In this document: positions 43,450 to 54,560 of the stretch, piece by piece
How positions within the stretch are numbered: the stretch's first letter is position 1
Layout of the letters: every line of letters begins with the position of its first letter
Assembly (NCBI GenBank): GCA_009809945.1
Contig: WTPW01000187.1
Location: forward strand, 83,920-147,919
DNA from: Gigaspora margarita
Lineage: Eukaryota > Glomeromycota > Glomeromycetes > Diversisporales > Gigasporaceae
Direction of reading: 5' to 3'
DNA length: 64,000 bases
Program-made: the position numbers and the translations under genes
The notes under the pieces: model-generated
Told to the model about the DNA's origin: nothing
What the model saw: only the letters and a program-made list of their open reading frames with translations
Databases searched by the model: none

Positions 43450-44069
43450 TCCTTCTGCGAATAATTTCTCATTTGCTTTTACTAGTTCTTCAACTCGGAC
43501 TCATTGTCATTCTTCTAACTCATTGATCCCATCTAATTCTTCTGGAATACCTAACTCCTCATCCAGATTATCTACTAAACATTCTAATGTCTCAATGTTT
43601 TTAATGATTTCCTCACACTCATTACAATTATTCATTTTTTTTTTAGATTTCATACAGTAACATCTCAATTTTATCCTGTTTTCACCCCAACTCGTGTTAT
43701 TTATTTTCATTCCTTCCCTAATCTGTCTATATTTTTCTTTAGATCATTCACTTCCTTCTATTTTAACGCAATCTTTCTCAATTTCAACAATGGGAAACTC
43801 ATCTATATCATCTATTACTATATAACTTTTTTCTTTTTCCATTTCTTCTTCCTCATATTCATCCTCCTCTGCATCCTCACTCTGGTTTTATTATCTTCTT
43901 TTTCTTTCAATGGTACCGGTTTTCCCTGATCATATGTCATTCTCTTCCAACATGTAATTGAAATTTTATATTTTTCTCTATTCCATTCGTATTCAAAAAT
44001 CCCACATTCCAAATTTATTCTTTCTTTTACTCTTGCCAACTAGTCTGTTCCTACAATCACGGCATATTC
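43450..44069 (-). pseudogene. Ty3 pol linker between protease and RT
   Basis: Read leftward, LARVKERINLECGIFEYEWN and KYKISITCW (the usual post-protease fold of Ty3 elements) precede an acidic, Lys/Glu-rich spacer (ECEEIIKNIETLECLVDN). Frames change twice. No separate protein is implied. Confidence 0.6.
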
Positions 44070-44447
44070 TCAGGCTTTCGTGACCTCGACGTCAATAGTG
44101 ATAACTACTTTATCTATTTCAATAGGTAAGTTTTCCACAATTCCTAGGGGGTGTTTTCTCTGTCCATGTATGTCGACTAGATTTCTTGTTGATGGCTTAT
44201 CAATGCTTTTCCCGATTCTTTTTAAGAACTCATTAGACACTAGGCTCTTGCTAGAACCTGTGTCGAGTATTAAGTAGATGGGGTGTTGTTCAACAACAGC
44301 CTCACAATAGGTGACTTCAATTGGCAGTTTAGATACGTCCAGCATTTCCATGCTACTATTCAAAACTAAAGGTGATAATAACTTGTCAGATAATGGTTGG
44401 TTTAATTTACTATTTGAGGGATCTATAATTTTTTTTTGATTTGGCAT
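44070..44447 (-). pseudogene. Ty3 aspartic protease
   Basis: A 125-codon frame with YLILDTGSSKSLVSNEFL, the retropepsin active-site Asp-Thr-Gly, then DIHGQRKHPLG and LPIEIDKVVITIDVEV. It would cut the Gag-Pol precursor. This frame is open, but upstream and downstream parts are broken. Confidence 0.85.
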
Positions 44448-44699
44448 TCTTACCCTCGCGAGAAGTGGCCTTTGTTAGTTTAAATGCTCACGTATAGTAC
44501 TTCCAATGGCTCCCATGAATTCATCCTCTGATAATGCAAAATAGGTTTGATTTCGATTGTTTTCATTTGCTATTGATTTATTATTGTTATTGTTATAATT
44601 ATTAGGGCAGTTATTGATGACCTGATTCTGATCATTTAATGAGTTTGTATTATTTGTAGGTCTTGTAAATCTGTTATTTCTATCCTGCCCAGTATTGGC

Positions 44700-44833
44700 A
44701 CTTGGTATATGTCCATATTTTTTAAAAAATATGGACTATGTCCAAACCTATATGTCCATGTCCATAAATTACTATGTCCATATTTGTCTATATTATTTTT
44801 AATATGTCCAAATGTCCATATTGCCCAACACTG
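44700..44833. mobile_element. hAT-like MITE in Ty3 gag
   Basis: 134 bp with CAGTATTGGCACTTGG at the left and TTGCCCAACACTG at the right. The flanks ATCCTGCC (44692-44699) and ATCCTGCC (44834-44841) form a perfect 8-bp duplication. The interior is built of ATGTCCATATT words and complements. Removing it and one ATCCTGCC gives a continuous GQDRNNRF reading in gag. Confidence 0.88.
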
Positions 44834-44985
44834 ATCCTGCCCATTATTCACGCGATTTTGTCTGGATCCGTCATTATTATAATTAGCAGATTGGCTACGT
44901 GTGAAACAGTCCCTTGCTATGTGACCTCGTTTTCCTTATTGAAAGCATACAATACTGGATTGGTAAGGACGAGGTTGCGTAGACA

Positions 44986-47012
44986 TCATCAGAAAATTTT
45001 TTATATAGATATATATCGATATATAGCAATAAATCGATGAATATCGATTAGAAAATAATGGCATATATCGATAATTTAGGTTATATAACGATACATAACT
45101 AAAAAACGATATATACTAGTAAATGATAAATATCATTAAATAACTAATTATNNNNNNNNNNNNNNNNNNNNNNNNNNNNNNNNNNNNNNNNNNNNNNNNN
45201 NNNNNNNNNNNNNNNNNNNNNNNNNNNNNNNNNNNNNNNNNNNNNNNNNNNNNNNNNNNNNNNNNNNNNNNNNNNNNNNNNNNNNNNNNNNNNNNNNNNN
45301 NNNNNNNNNNNNNNNNNNNNNNNNNNNNNNNNNNNNNNNNNNNNNNNNNNNNNNNNNNNNNNNNNNNNNNNNNNNNNNNNNNNNNNNNNNNNNATAATTA
45401 GTTATTTAATGATATTTATCATTTACCGGTATATATCGATATGTTTGCTCTTTAACGATATTTAGTCTTTTCCCGATATATAGCGAAAAGATATATTTTA
45501 TTAGACTGAGCTGAATCAGTAGATCATACCAAAGACGCGTTTGTTAATATTTTTCGAAATATTTCGAAATGTTTTGATAATCATAGTACAAGATCAGATT
45601 AGATCTTTGTTTATTTTTTTTGTTTATAATTTAGATCTTCTATCACTTTTACATTGTTTTTTCATTTTTGTTTTGTTTTTTTTTTGTTACATTTCATTTC
45701 ATTTAGTATCATTTTGTTTCATTTGTTTTTTCATATTTTTTCTTTTATTTATTATTTTTTAATTTTTTTTATTTTATTTCTACAAAAAAATACTTTTTTG
45801 TATGAAATATAGTGACTTTCCGACACCTTGCGCAAGGCACCGCATTGGTGTTGTCCTAGTTGGTATCATCGCTGGTGTTGTAGTTGATGTCATCATTGGT
45901 ATCATCATTGGAATTGTCGCTAGCTGGTATCATTGGTGTTCTTGTGAAATGGCTTTACGTGCCTCTCGATATTCTTGTAGATGGTATTGCATAGATTTTT
46001 AGTGTTCTTGTAGGTAGTCCATTTGTTTTTCTTCTCTTGCATTCGTACGGGGAGGTCTTGCTCATTTTTCTTGCATTCGTATGAGGATGGCCTTGCTCGT
46101 TCTCTTGCATTCGTACGGGGTTGTATAGGGTAATTTTTCTTGTTTCTCTTGTGTTTGTACGAGTGGTATAACACTAACACTTCTGAGAAATGGGTTTTTT
46201 ATTTTTTTTTACTTACTATTTTTTTAGAAAGTAGCGAAAATAAATGAATATAAGTGAATAGAAGCGAATATGAGCGAATAGAAGCAAATATAATAGTTTA
46301 TTTTTTCGTTTTCATTTTTTTTCGTTATTTTTTTTTGGTTTTACTTTTTGTTTTTTGTTCTTTTTTTTATTCCTTAATTCTTTCAGAACTTTGTACAAGA
46401 AAATGACATAACTATTCCGGCACTTTACAAGAACACCAATTCTAACTTCTCCGGCACTTTGCAAGTAGTAGCAAATATGAGCAAATATAAGTGAATATAA
46501 TCGAAAATAAGCAAATATAAGCAAATATAAGCAAATATAATAGTTTATTTTTTTTCATTTTCATTTTATTTTTGTTATTTTTTTCAGTTTCGTTCTTTTT
46601 TGGTTTTATTTTTTTTGTTATTTTTTTTATAATAATATATAATAAAATATGTAATATTTAAAATATAATATATAATAATAAATAAAAAAATAAAATTTTA
46701 TATTAAATTGCAAAAACTTGCAAATATTGTATATTTAATTTAAAATAATATATAATAATAATAANANATAAAAAAGCATGATTATGTGAACAGATGCATT
46801 TTGTATATTGATTATAAACTATCATGGATATGTATCGATTATAATCACTATCGTTATATATCGATTAATATCTATATTAGATATATATCGATTACTATCA
46901 CTATCGATTACTATCACTATCGATAGATCGTGGCAGGGTAGTGTGTAATCGATATATATTCACATGGTTAGTAATCGATATATATCTATATATAAAATTT
47001 GCTGATGATGGC
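44986..47012. mobile_element. ATCGAT-rich 2-kb element nested in Ty3 gag
   Basis: Ends are inverted: CATCATCAGAAAATTTTTTA and TATAAAATTTGCTGATGATG, with ATATATCGAT words continuing inward. The interior holds an assembly gap, T-rich DNA, GGTATCATCATTGG-type repeats (45840-45940), three TTGCATTCGTACGGGG repeats (46035-46130) and GCGAATAGAAGC/GCAAATATAAGC repeats (46230-46545). No transposase frame is visible. Confidence 0.65.
45152..45393. other. Assembly gap (242 N)
   Basis: The left flank GATAAATATCATTAAATAAC..TAATTAT is the reverse complement of the right flank ATAATTA..GTTATTTAATGATATTTATC. The gap therefore lies inside a palindrome, probably where assembly failed. Confidence 0.99.
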
Positions 47013-48599
47013 TCGCGGCGGATTAGGCGTAGGGTTAGTGACTGGTTTCTTATTTTCATTTTGTTTTTGTATAAGAGTTTTCATATTCTGGCCATTTCAG
47101 ATATAGCCTTCTTTAATTCATTAAGTTCTTCATTATTAGAATTCTCCTGGCTTAGATAACTCCTCTTTAGTGAATACGAGCTCAAAGGGCCTTCTCTGGA
47201 GTACGCAGCCTCAGCGGCTTTTGCCTTTTTTAATGCCTGCTGTAAAGTTGTTGGACATTCTATTTCAACTGGCTCTCTTAATTTTTGCCATAGACCATCG
47301 ACGAATTGGCGTATATGGTCGATTTGTGGGTATCTTCCCTAGGGTCTGCTTTATGGTATGATCTTTCTAGTTCATCATAATACTCATCTACTGTTTCTTC
47401 CAATCCTTGTTGTCATGCCCGGAGTTCTGCTACTCACCTATTTTGTTGGTGTGTGGTGCAGAATTGATATTTGAACAAATGTATAAACGAATGTCGCGGA
47501 CGATTTATATCATTCCAAGATCATACGGCGTGGGCAATATTTTTTCACCATGTGTATGCTGGCCCTTTCAGATGAGAAGGTAGAATATCGAATCTTCTGA
47601 CTTCAGTAATATGATTAGTCACACAAGCTTCATCGAATTCATCTAACCAGGTGAGTGGGTCTTGATCACCACTACTAAAAATTGGAAATTTGACCACCTT
47701 AGCTTCCCGGGGCTGGCTTGCATTATCTTTCATGGCCAGTATGAGATTATTCATACTTTGTATTAATTGATCCATCGGGTTTGCTGCTATGGCTCCATGG
47801 GCAGGTGGAGGTTGAGGTCTAAATTGTTGCATGGGTGGATTTGGTGGTAGTTGAGATCGTCGAGGAATTGGAACAGTTCTTCTAGAGGGTGGTGGTATTC
47901 TTACTGGTGTTAGAGGACGCCTTTGTGATGGTGGACTTAAGTTATCGAAACGAACTTGGGGGGTTTAAAAAAAGCAGTTGTTTTCAGGTTGAGTTCCAGG
48001 TTCTAATGGATCTATGATTGGATCGTTGATCTGTGGTCTTCAGTATCCATATGCATAAGCCCTATTAGCTCTTTGCTGTAAATACCTTTCTTCGTACTCA
48101 TTCTGATAATCAACATTTCCATAACGATTATCAGTTACTACATCATGTAAAGGTAGTATGGGCGCATCATCAGGATTTATGATGACCATATGATCATTAT
48201 CCTCTTCCCTTCGCCGAGACAGATTTCATACTGAACAGGTATTAGTGTAAAAGATCTACCTGTATCTTCTTGGTAAGTTGGGGATGCATACCAATATCAT
48301 ATTCATGGGGCTCAAAATCGATTAAATCATTATAGTTGTCTAGTCTTCTCTGCTGAAGGGTGTTACATTGGGCCATAGTTGCTGAAGTTTCTGCCCTTAA
48401 ACTAGTTGACATAGTTGGAATTGATAGTATAGAGTTGCTTGGTGATCTTTCTGATGAGCTAAATGAGGTTTCGGATCAGGTTTGGGCACTTAATTCAATA
48501 CTATTTTCTTTGCAGGAGTTATTTAAGTAGAAATAACTCATAAATTGGGACTTTATTTTTAATTCTCTTAGGCAACCCGGTCCTGTTGTCGTCACCAAA

Positions 48600-49132
48600 T
48601 GTAATCGAAATGTTTGATTATTTATTTTAAAGTTGGGTTTTTAAGAGAATTTGGTATCTTTATTAAGAGTTAAGTATCTGAGGCGTCTGAATTCTGCCCT
48701 TACTAAGGTCTTGCTACACTCGTTTTTATAGTTTTTTCTTCTATTAACTTCTATTATCTATTCCTAGTTAATTAGATCATGAAACCAAGATGCATAACGA
48801 TTTTATGCCTAACAACTGATGCGTAATGATTATATGCATGACGATTGATGCATCACGACAATATACACATGACTAAATAATGTAAATATATATATGGTAA
48901 TGATACAAATATCGGCGCACAGAAACAGATAGATAGATAAATAAATAATAAAATAAAATATAATAAGATAAACAACTATAATAATAAATAATAAGTGTCT
49001 AACTACAATTAACTAATGACAGTTGAGCGAAGGGTTCTATAGTCATCACATGATCATCATCAGGTGCTGTGGGCACGTGACCGATGTGGTACGTATCATC
49101 GTACCGGGACCCAAATTATCTACTATATTACA
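48600..49132 (-). repeat. Ty3 LTR (5' copy)
   Basis: 533 bp, same tips as 40134-40667. Followed leftward by TTTGGTGACGACAACAGG, the likely primer-binding site; the priming tRNA was not identified. Confidence 0.9.
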
Positions 49133-49229
49133 ATATAAAGAAAAAAAAGTTTTTTTAATTAAAAATAACATAACACAATTATATAATTATTATATAATAC
49201 TTTTATTTCACATAATATAAAACAAAAAA

Positions 49230-50260
49230 AAATAGAGCCCATATTGACAACACCAAGATGACAAAAAAAAATCAAGCTTGAATTACCAACACTAGAATGA
49301 TAATACTTAATAGTACTAAAGCTTGTAAGGTGTATTACCAACAACAAGGAGAAAAAAAATTAAGTGCAAATTGCCAACATCAAACCAACAAAGTTATATC
49401 ACCAGACAAAAAATCGAACCCAAATCACCAATGCCAAAATGATGACACTAAACTATGCGCAGAAAACAATACTGAAAACCCAACTATATACCAGAAATGA
49501 TACAGGAAATCTATTAAAAAAAGCTGGTAGAAGATAATAAAAACAAGAATTAAATATAAAAAAAATCCAAACAAAAGAACAATACCCATATAAAAGGTCC
49601 CTTCGATAACCAACTCACCGCTAATAGTGACAACTCCAACTCCAATAAAAGTTTATTCTACGGCAATTCTTACACTAATAACGCAATTATACCAAAAAAA
49701 AAAGACAAAAAAAAAAAAGGACAAGAAAAAAAAATACCCACCTAAATGATGTTTACGAAGATGGCAACTCCAACTCCAACTAAGGCAACAAAAAGTTTAT
49801 ACCATAGCAATTCTGATATCAATGATGAAAAAAAAAGAAGATTAAAAAAAAGAAAAAAAAATAAGAAAAAAAAATAACCACCTGAACAACGACACCAACA
49901 ATGCAATTATACTAAAGACAAGAAAAAAAACCTCTATCTAAACAATGTTTTACAAAGGTAATAACTCAAATAATAGCAATGAAAAGTTTATTTCACAGCA
50001 ATTCTGACACCAATGATGCAATTATACCAAAAACAGTAAGAAGGGTAAAAAAAGAAAAAAAAAGACAAAAAAATACTTATCTGAACGACATTTACAAAGG
50101 TGACGACTCCAATAATAATGACGGCAACAAAGAGTTTACTCCAATGACGCAATTATACTGAAAAGGAAAAAAGATTAAAAAAAAGCAAAAAATAACAATA
50201 AAACAACTTATGCGAAAAAAATAAACAATGATTAAAAAATCAAATCAAAAGAAAAAATAT
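49230..50260 (+). repeat. Decayed minisatellite DNA with AACACCAATAATGA-type words
   Basis: A unit of about 150-180 bp recurs raggedly from 49580: ACTCCAACTCCAA, AAAGTTTATWCCAYAGCAAT, TTCTGACACCAATGATGCAA, TTATACCAAAAA and an A/G run. Copies are near 49630, 49765, 49975 and 50105. AAC/AAT triplets dominate, which explains the short open frames. It resembles the interior of the 2-kb ATCGAT element and the 53-kb minisatellite. Confidence 0.5.
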
Positions 50261-50268
50261 ATATACTG

Positions 50269-50481
50269 TATTCCTCTGAAAATAAGCACCCCCTCAGAGC
50301 AATTTTCAAAGCCAAAAATCTCATAATCCAGTGATCGGATCTGTATAATTTTGGTATCATTTGAAATATTTTGATAAGCTGATTCGAATGGTACCAAAAT
50401 TATGCAGATCTGATCACTAGATCACGAGAATTTTGGCTTTAAAAATTTCTCTAAAGGGGTGCTTATTTTCAGAGAAATATA
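50269..50481. mobile_element. 213-bp MITE, TATTCCTCTGAAAATAAGC ends
   Basis: Inverted ends TATTCCTCTGAAAATAAGCA and its near complement. Inside, AATCCAGTGATCGGATCTG pairs with CAGATCTGATCACTAGATCA around GGTATCATT..AATGGTACC. That inner part is a version of the dispersed hairpin module, here without the CGTCTC centre. Confidence 0.75.
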
Positions 50482-50494
50482 ATATATAGTAAAA

Positions 50495-51224
50495 GGAGTA
50501 TTGTGGCAAATTTGTATTATCTTGTGATACAACAACCAGAATTGAATAATTTTTATACTATTTGATTCGTCTCAATAAGACGAATCAATTAGTAGCTAGA
50601 TCATCCAATTCTGACCACTGGATCACAAGATATTGACGATTATGTATACATGACACTACAATACAAAAATAATTTTGAGAGTATTATGACAAATGCAAAG
50701 TTAGCTATAAGGTAAGTGCCTTTTGGTACTATGCAAATTGCTATTCATACTCTAAGTAAAGTTGTTTAGGCTATCAATTTACGTGTGCTTAAAAGTTTTA
50801 TAAAATTTGAGCAACTTTTTATTAATTGACTTTTACAAAATATGCTTCTATGAAAAAATTTAGACTTTTTTTATAAGAACATATTTTATAAAAGTCAATT
50901 AATAAAAAGTTATTTAAATTTTATGAAAATTTTTAAAGTATGTGTAATTTGTCAGTTTGAACAACTTAGAGCATAAATGTCGATTTGCATAGTACCAAAA
51001 GGCACTTACCTTATAGCCAACTTTGTATTTCATTATAATATTCTTAAAATTATTTTGGTATTATAGTATATCGTACATAATCGTCAATATCTTGTAATCC
51101 AATAGTCAGAATTGGGTGATTTGACCACTATTCGATTCATCTCATTGAGATGAATCAAATAGTATAAAATTTTTTAATTCTAGTTATTGTATTATGATAT
51201 AGTTCAAGTTTACCACAATACCCC
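50495..51224. mobile_element. 730-bp near-perfect palindrome (two nested inverted elements)
   Basis: Outer arms read GGAGTATTGTGGCAAATTTG and complement. Each arm holds a dispersed hairpin module (GATTCGTCTCAATAAGACGA on the left, the TCATCTCATTGAGATGA version on the right) and TTGACGATTATGTA. Inner arms (50690-51032) read AGTTAGCTATAAGGTAAGTG and complement, down to a loop near 50860. The folded form would be a single 365-bp hairpin with secondary hairpins. Noncoding. Confidence 0.8.
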
Positions 51225-51277
51225 CATCCTTCTAAAATCTTTACTTTAGTTTCTTTAACTTTGAATAGTAATATCTT

Positions 51278-51400
51278 TTGATCCAGTGATTAGAATTTAA
51301 TAATTTTTATACTATTAGATTCATCTTTGTGAGACAAGTCAGTTGATATCAAAATTATTTGATTCTATTAGATAAGTCATATGATACCATTGATCAAAGT
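51278..51400 (+). repeat. Further diverged copy of the hairpin module
   Basis: GATCCAGTGATTAGAATTTA, ATACTATTAGATTCATC, TGTGAGACAAGTCAGTTGAT and AGATAAGTCATATGATACC follow the module's order with an added arm. Weaker match than the other copies. Confidence 0.4.
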
Positions 51401-51627
51401 TAACTTCACCACATTACACCCTTTTATCTTATAAATCGAAAAATTTGAAAAAAAGATCAAAATAAAAAAAAACAAATCTAGTAGATCTATAAGATTATTA
51501 ATTGCACAGATTTATAAATAGATGAAAATCTGTTTTATGATTAATATCCATTAATTGTTATATATCGGTTTTAATAAATACAATAAAAATCGATTAATAG
51601 ATATATAGCGATAAGCATTTCTATTTG

Positions 51628-52110
51628 TACACGAGTGTTTGAACAGGACCCCGAAATATACATAGATAGGTCAGGTATGAGTTTGCTTATTTTTGAGATT
51701 TTTTATGCAGATCTTTTCTATTTATAGTAATTTTTTTGCTTATTTTTAAAGTTTTTTCTGCAGATCTTTCCTTTTTTAGTAACCCTTTAATTAACCTGAC
51801 CTATCTATGTATATTTCGGGGTCCTGTTTGAACACTATACTACACAAATCATATAGAAAAATGCAGTATGCAGATCATTTTTTGTACAACAAATATAAAG
51901 AAAAAAATCAATTGTATCTTAAAATTTTGCTTAAAAAACAATCTATGGACTCTAAGAAAAAAAAATTCTTTGTAAAATTTTGGTATAAACTATGCCCCTT
52001 GCCCATCCTAGTTCTTATTCTAAACCTAATATTAATTAAATTATTTTTTATTTTAAAAAAATCTTTTAATTTATAAAAATTATTATACCCATGTTCAAAC
52101 ACCTTGTGTA
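51628..52110. mobile_element. CACGAGTGTTTGAAC-type MITE with a nested MITE
   Basis: Ends TACACGAGTGTTTGAAC and GTTCAAACACCTTGTGTA match the family of 13799-13998. Without the inner 181-bp element it measures about 295 bp. A 64-codon frame on each strand inside it is not supported. Confidence 0.65.
51645..51825. mobile_element. hAT-like MITE, AGGACCCCGAAATATACATA ends
   Basis: 181 bp with inverted ends of about 32 bp. The flanks GTTTGAAC (51637-51644) and GTTTGAAC (51826-51833) form a perfect 8-bp duplication. The interior has two copies of TTGCTTATTTTTRARRTTTT. A decayed relative is at 3655-3805. Confidence 0.85.
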
Positions 52111-53019
52111 CAATTAGTTATTTTCTATAGCGATTTATATTTATTTATGCTATATATCAATTATAGATACATATCAATATATAACTAGTTTATTGATATA
52201 TATCATTAATTTTTAATTGATATATATCAATTAATTATTATATATCGATATTTATTTATATAAAAACTTTCCCAATAATAAAGATAGGTAAAATGGTATT
52301 TTTCTATACCATGCATTAGGATTCGGAATGGGCTGGGTCGGGCTGGGTTTCTTCAAATTTAAGCCCAAGCACAAAAAAATTTTTAAGTCCAAGCCCAGCC
52401 TAGTAAAAATTTACGGGTTTGGGCCGGGTCACTTCAAAACTATACCTAGCCCAACCTAACCTGATCAGGCTGGTGATTAAGTGGATATCACCAGCACGCT
52501 CCTGTTGCCTTTATTTTTTTTTAATAAGTATATAGATTATTTCATATAACCAATCTCTCTATCTATGAATTGTTGTATACTAATGCCATGCCTTATTAAA
52601 CGAATCGTATTAATCATTTTTACTTTATAGTTTATACGCACCTACCATAAATTTCGGTACAAAGTACCCCCTTGATCAGTACCCTCTTGATTTTTACCGG
52701 GTATAAATCAAAGGCCGATTTACTAATAATAATTTTTTTTTACTTATGAGCTAATATACGTTTACTAACCACCAGGCTCATCCCGATTACACGACCACAA
52801 GATCAATTTAATATATAACGACAGTAAAATTAATTATAATAACTTATAATTTTATTTTATTGATCCACTTATATTGCGCAATAAACATTTTGAACCATCG
52901 TTGCATAACCAAATTTCTAATACAAGACAATTAATAAATCCTATCCTAACTCTAATCTTACCACTAACCCTGACCGTAACCCTATACTAATTTCTGGTCA
53001 ACATGCTAATCCTAACTAC

Positions 53020-53570
53020 GATGCAACAACAAAATCACAAGCACCAACGATACTAAAAGCCATAAAATCACAAGCATCAACGACACTGAAATTATGGCAA
53101 AATCGCAAGCATTAACGACCATAACGCCACAGCGAAATTACAAACATGACATTATCGAAATTACAATCACCAATAATACCGGAAACCACAGCGAAATCAC
53201 GAGTGAACTCACAAGCTCCAACAATGTCAAAATCACAACCGCCTACGACAGAGAAAACTACAGCGAAATCAAGTAAAATCATGAACACCAACGACACTAA
53301 AAGCTACGGCAAAAATCACAAGCACCAACGTCAATGAAACAACGGCAAAATCACAAAAGAAATCACAAACACCAACGACACTGAAAGCTTCGGCAAAATT
53401 ACAAGTGAAATCACAAGCACCAACGATACCGAAAACCATGGCGAAATCATAAGCACCAAGGACACCGAAAACTATGGCGAAACTATAAGCACCAACGACA
53501 CAAAAAAATATGATAAAAGCTATGAGAATCACAAGGACCCGCACACACTAAAAGCCACAAACTCTTATTA
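53020..53570 (+). repeat. Minisatellite, 36-bp unit
   Basis: About 14 units of the form AAATCACAAGCACCAACGAC followed by ACYGAAARCYAYGGCG. Some units carry a 12-bp insertion (GTGAAATCACAA). Because 36 is a multiple of 3, short frames stay open on both strands. No transcript or start signal supports a protein. Confidence 0.75.
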
Positions 53571-54039
53571 AGGTTTCATTGCCAACTCCTACGACGACTC
53601 CTGCGATGGCTTCAATGATAACAGATCCATTAATGATGCCATAGCTATTGTCTAGAAAATAAATAGAGTATAAGCAAAAAAAAATTGATTATTATTTAAT
53701 GATCGATGATTTATATTTATCCGTAAATTTTAGTGCAAGGTACCCGGTATTTTACATTCCATGTAATAACAAACCTTTATTTATACCCCGGTGTTACCCC
53801 TGGAAAAATTTTTTTAATTTTGGTCTTAATGTTAAACCTTGCATCGAAACCCTAGTGATCGATTTAAATTAATCGCCCTAAACTCTTAAACCGTACTCAT
53901 TGATTACCGATATTGATCGATGATCGATTAACATATGAATATTCTTTATTATTTCTTTATTTGTTATCGTATACATATCTCTTTTATTTCCTTTTTAGTT
54001 ATACGTATATATATCATTACCTATTACCATATCGGGATA

Positions 54040-54560
54040 TTATACTAAAAGTTGGATTGAGAACTTATATAGGCACGATTATCGACCAGGAGATGGATCG
54101 ACTATTGCAACCCGGCTCCCGTTTACACCAACGCGCTTGAATAAGAAGTCTTCAGTACGTGTCTCATGGTGACATTGAATTATTTAGCTCATCCTGGATG
54201 CCCACGAGGCATTCAAGTATTTTCAGGAATCTGCTGATACATTTCAAAACTTTCCCTCATGGATGGAACTCTTAAATAAGGGAAAAGAGTATCGGTAATT
54301 AATATGATTAATGAAGAGATTAGTGTTGAAAAGAATCGAATGATTCTAAAAATAAGTTAACACAGATAAAAGTTTTCTTAAGTAGAATATTGTAATTAAT
54401 TTATGTACCCGAAAACATGTATTTAAAGGCTTGAATTCTGCCTTCAATAAAGACTTCAGACTTCGATCTGACTATTTGTTTAAATATAAACCTTGACCCC
54501 ATATAAGTTAGTAGGCATTTCAAAGCTGAAGGCAACTTATATGTACACTTTGTACTATCG
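54040..54560 (+). other. LTR-like promoter and poly(A) words inside the hAT element
   Basis: TATTTAAAGGCTTGAATTCTG followed by CCTTCAATAAAGACTTC (54419-54455) is the promoter/poly(A) spacing often seen in small LTRs. I could not fix the LTR ends, so a solo LTR is only possible. Confidence 0.25.

Larger units (their letters stand above)
44460..48412 (-). pseudogene. Ty3 Gag, broken and interrupted
   Basis: Capsid and nucleocapsid precursor. A start at 48412 (MSTSLRAETSATMAQCN) leads to a Pro-rich part and then the capsid domain (47832-47545: VVKFPIFSSGDQDPLTWLDE, HLKGPAYTW). Broken frames follow to EGPLSSYSLKRSYLSQENS near 47170. A 2-kb foreign element then intervenes. The nucleocapsid resumes near 44940 with CFQ, a stop, GKRGHIARDC. 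This is a CCHC knuckle whose second Cys position is a stop codon. A hAT MITE (44700-44833) interrupts the tail. Confidence 0.8.
40134..49132 (-). mobile_element. Ty3/gypsy LTR retrotransposon, complete but dead
   Basis: A 9.0-kb element read leftward. It has LTRs at 49132-48600 (5') and 40667-40134 (3'), both TGTAAT..ATTACA, and a possible 4-bp target duplication ATAT at 40130-40133 and 49133-49136. A primer-binding start TTTGGTGACGACAACAGG follows the 5' LTR. A polypurine tract AAAGAGAAGGGAGG precedes the 3' LTR. Gag, protease, RT, RNase H and integrase occur in the Ty3 order, all with stops or frameshifts. Two other elements are nested in gag. Confidence 0.9.

Noticed and set aside
45541-45762. 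73-codon hydrophobic frame
   Set aside because: Lies in T-rich DNA of a nested transposon; Phe/Leu/Ile content reflects base composition.
53020-53570. CRISPR array
   Set aside because: Units are contiguous with no unique spacers, no cas genes, and the host looks eukaryotic.
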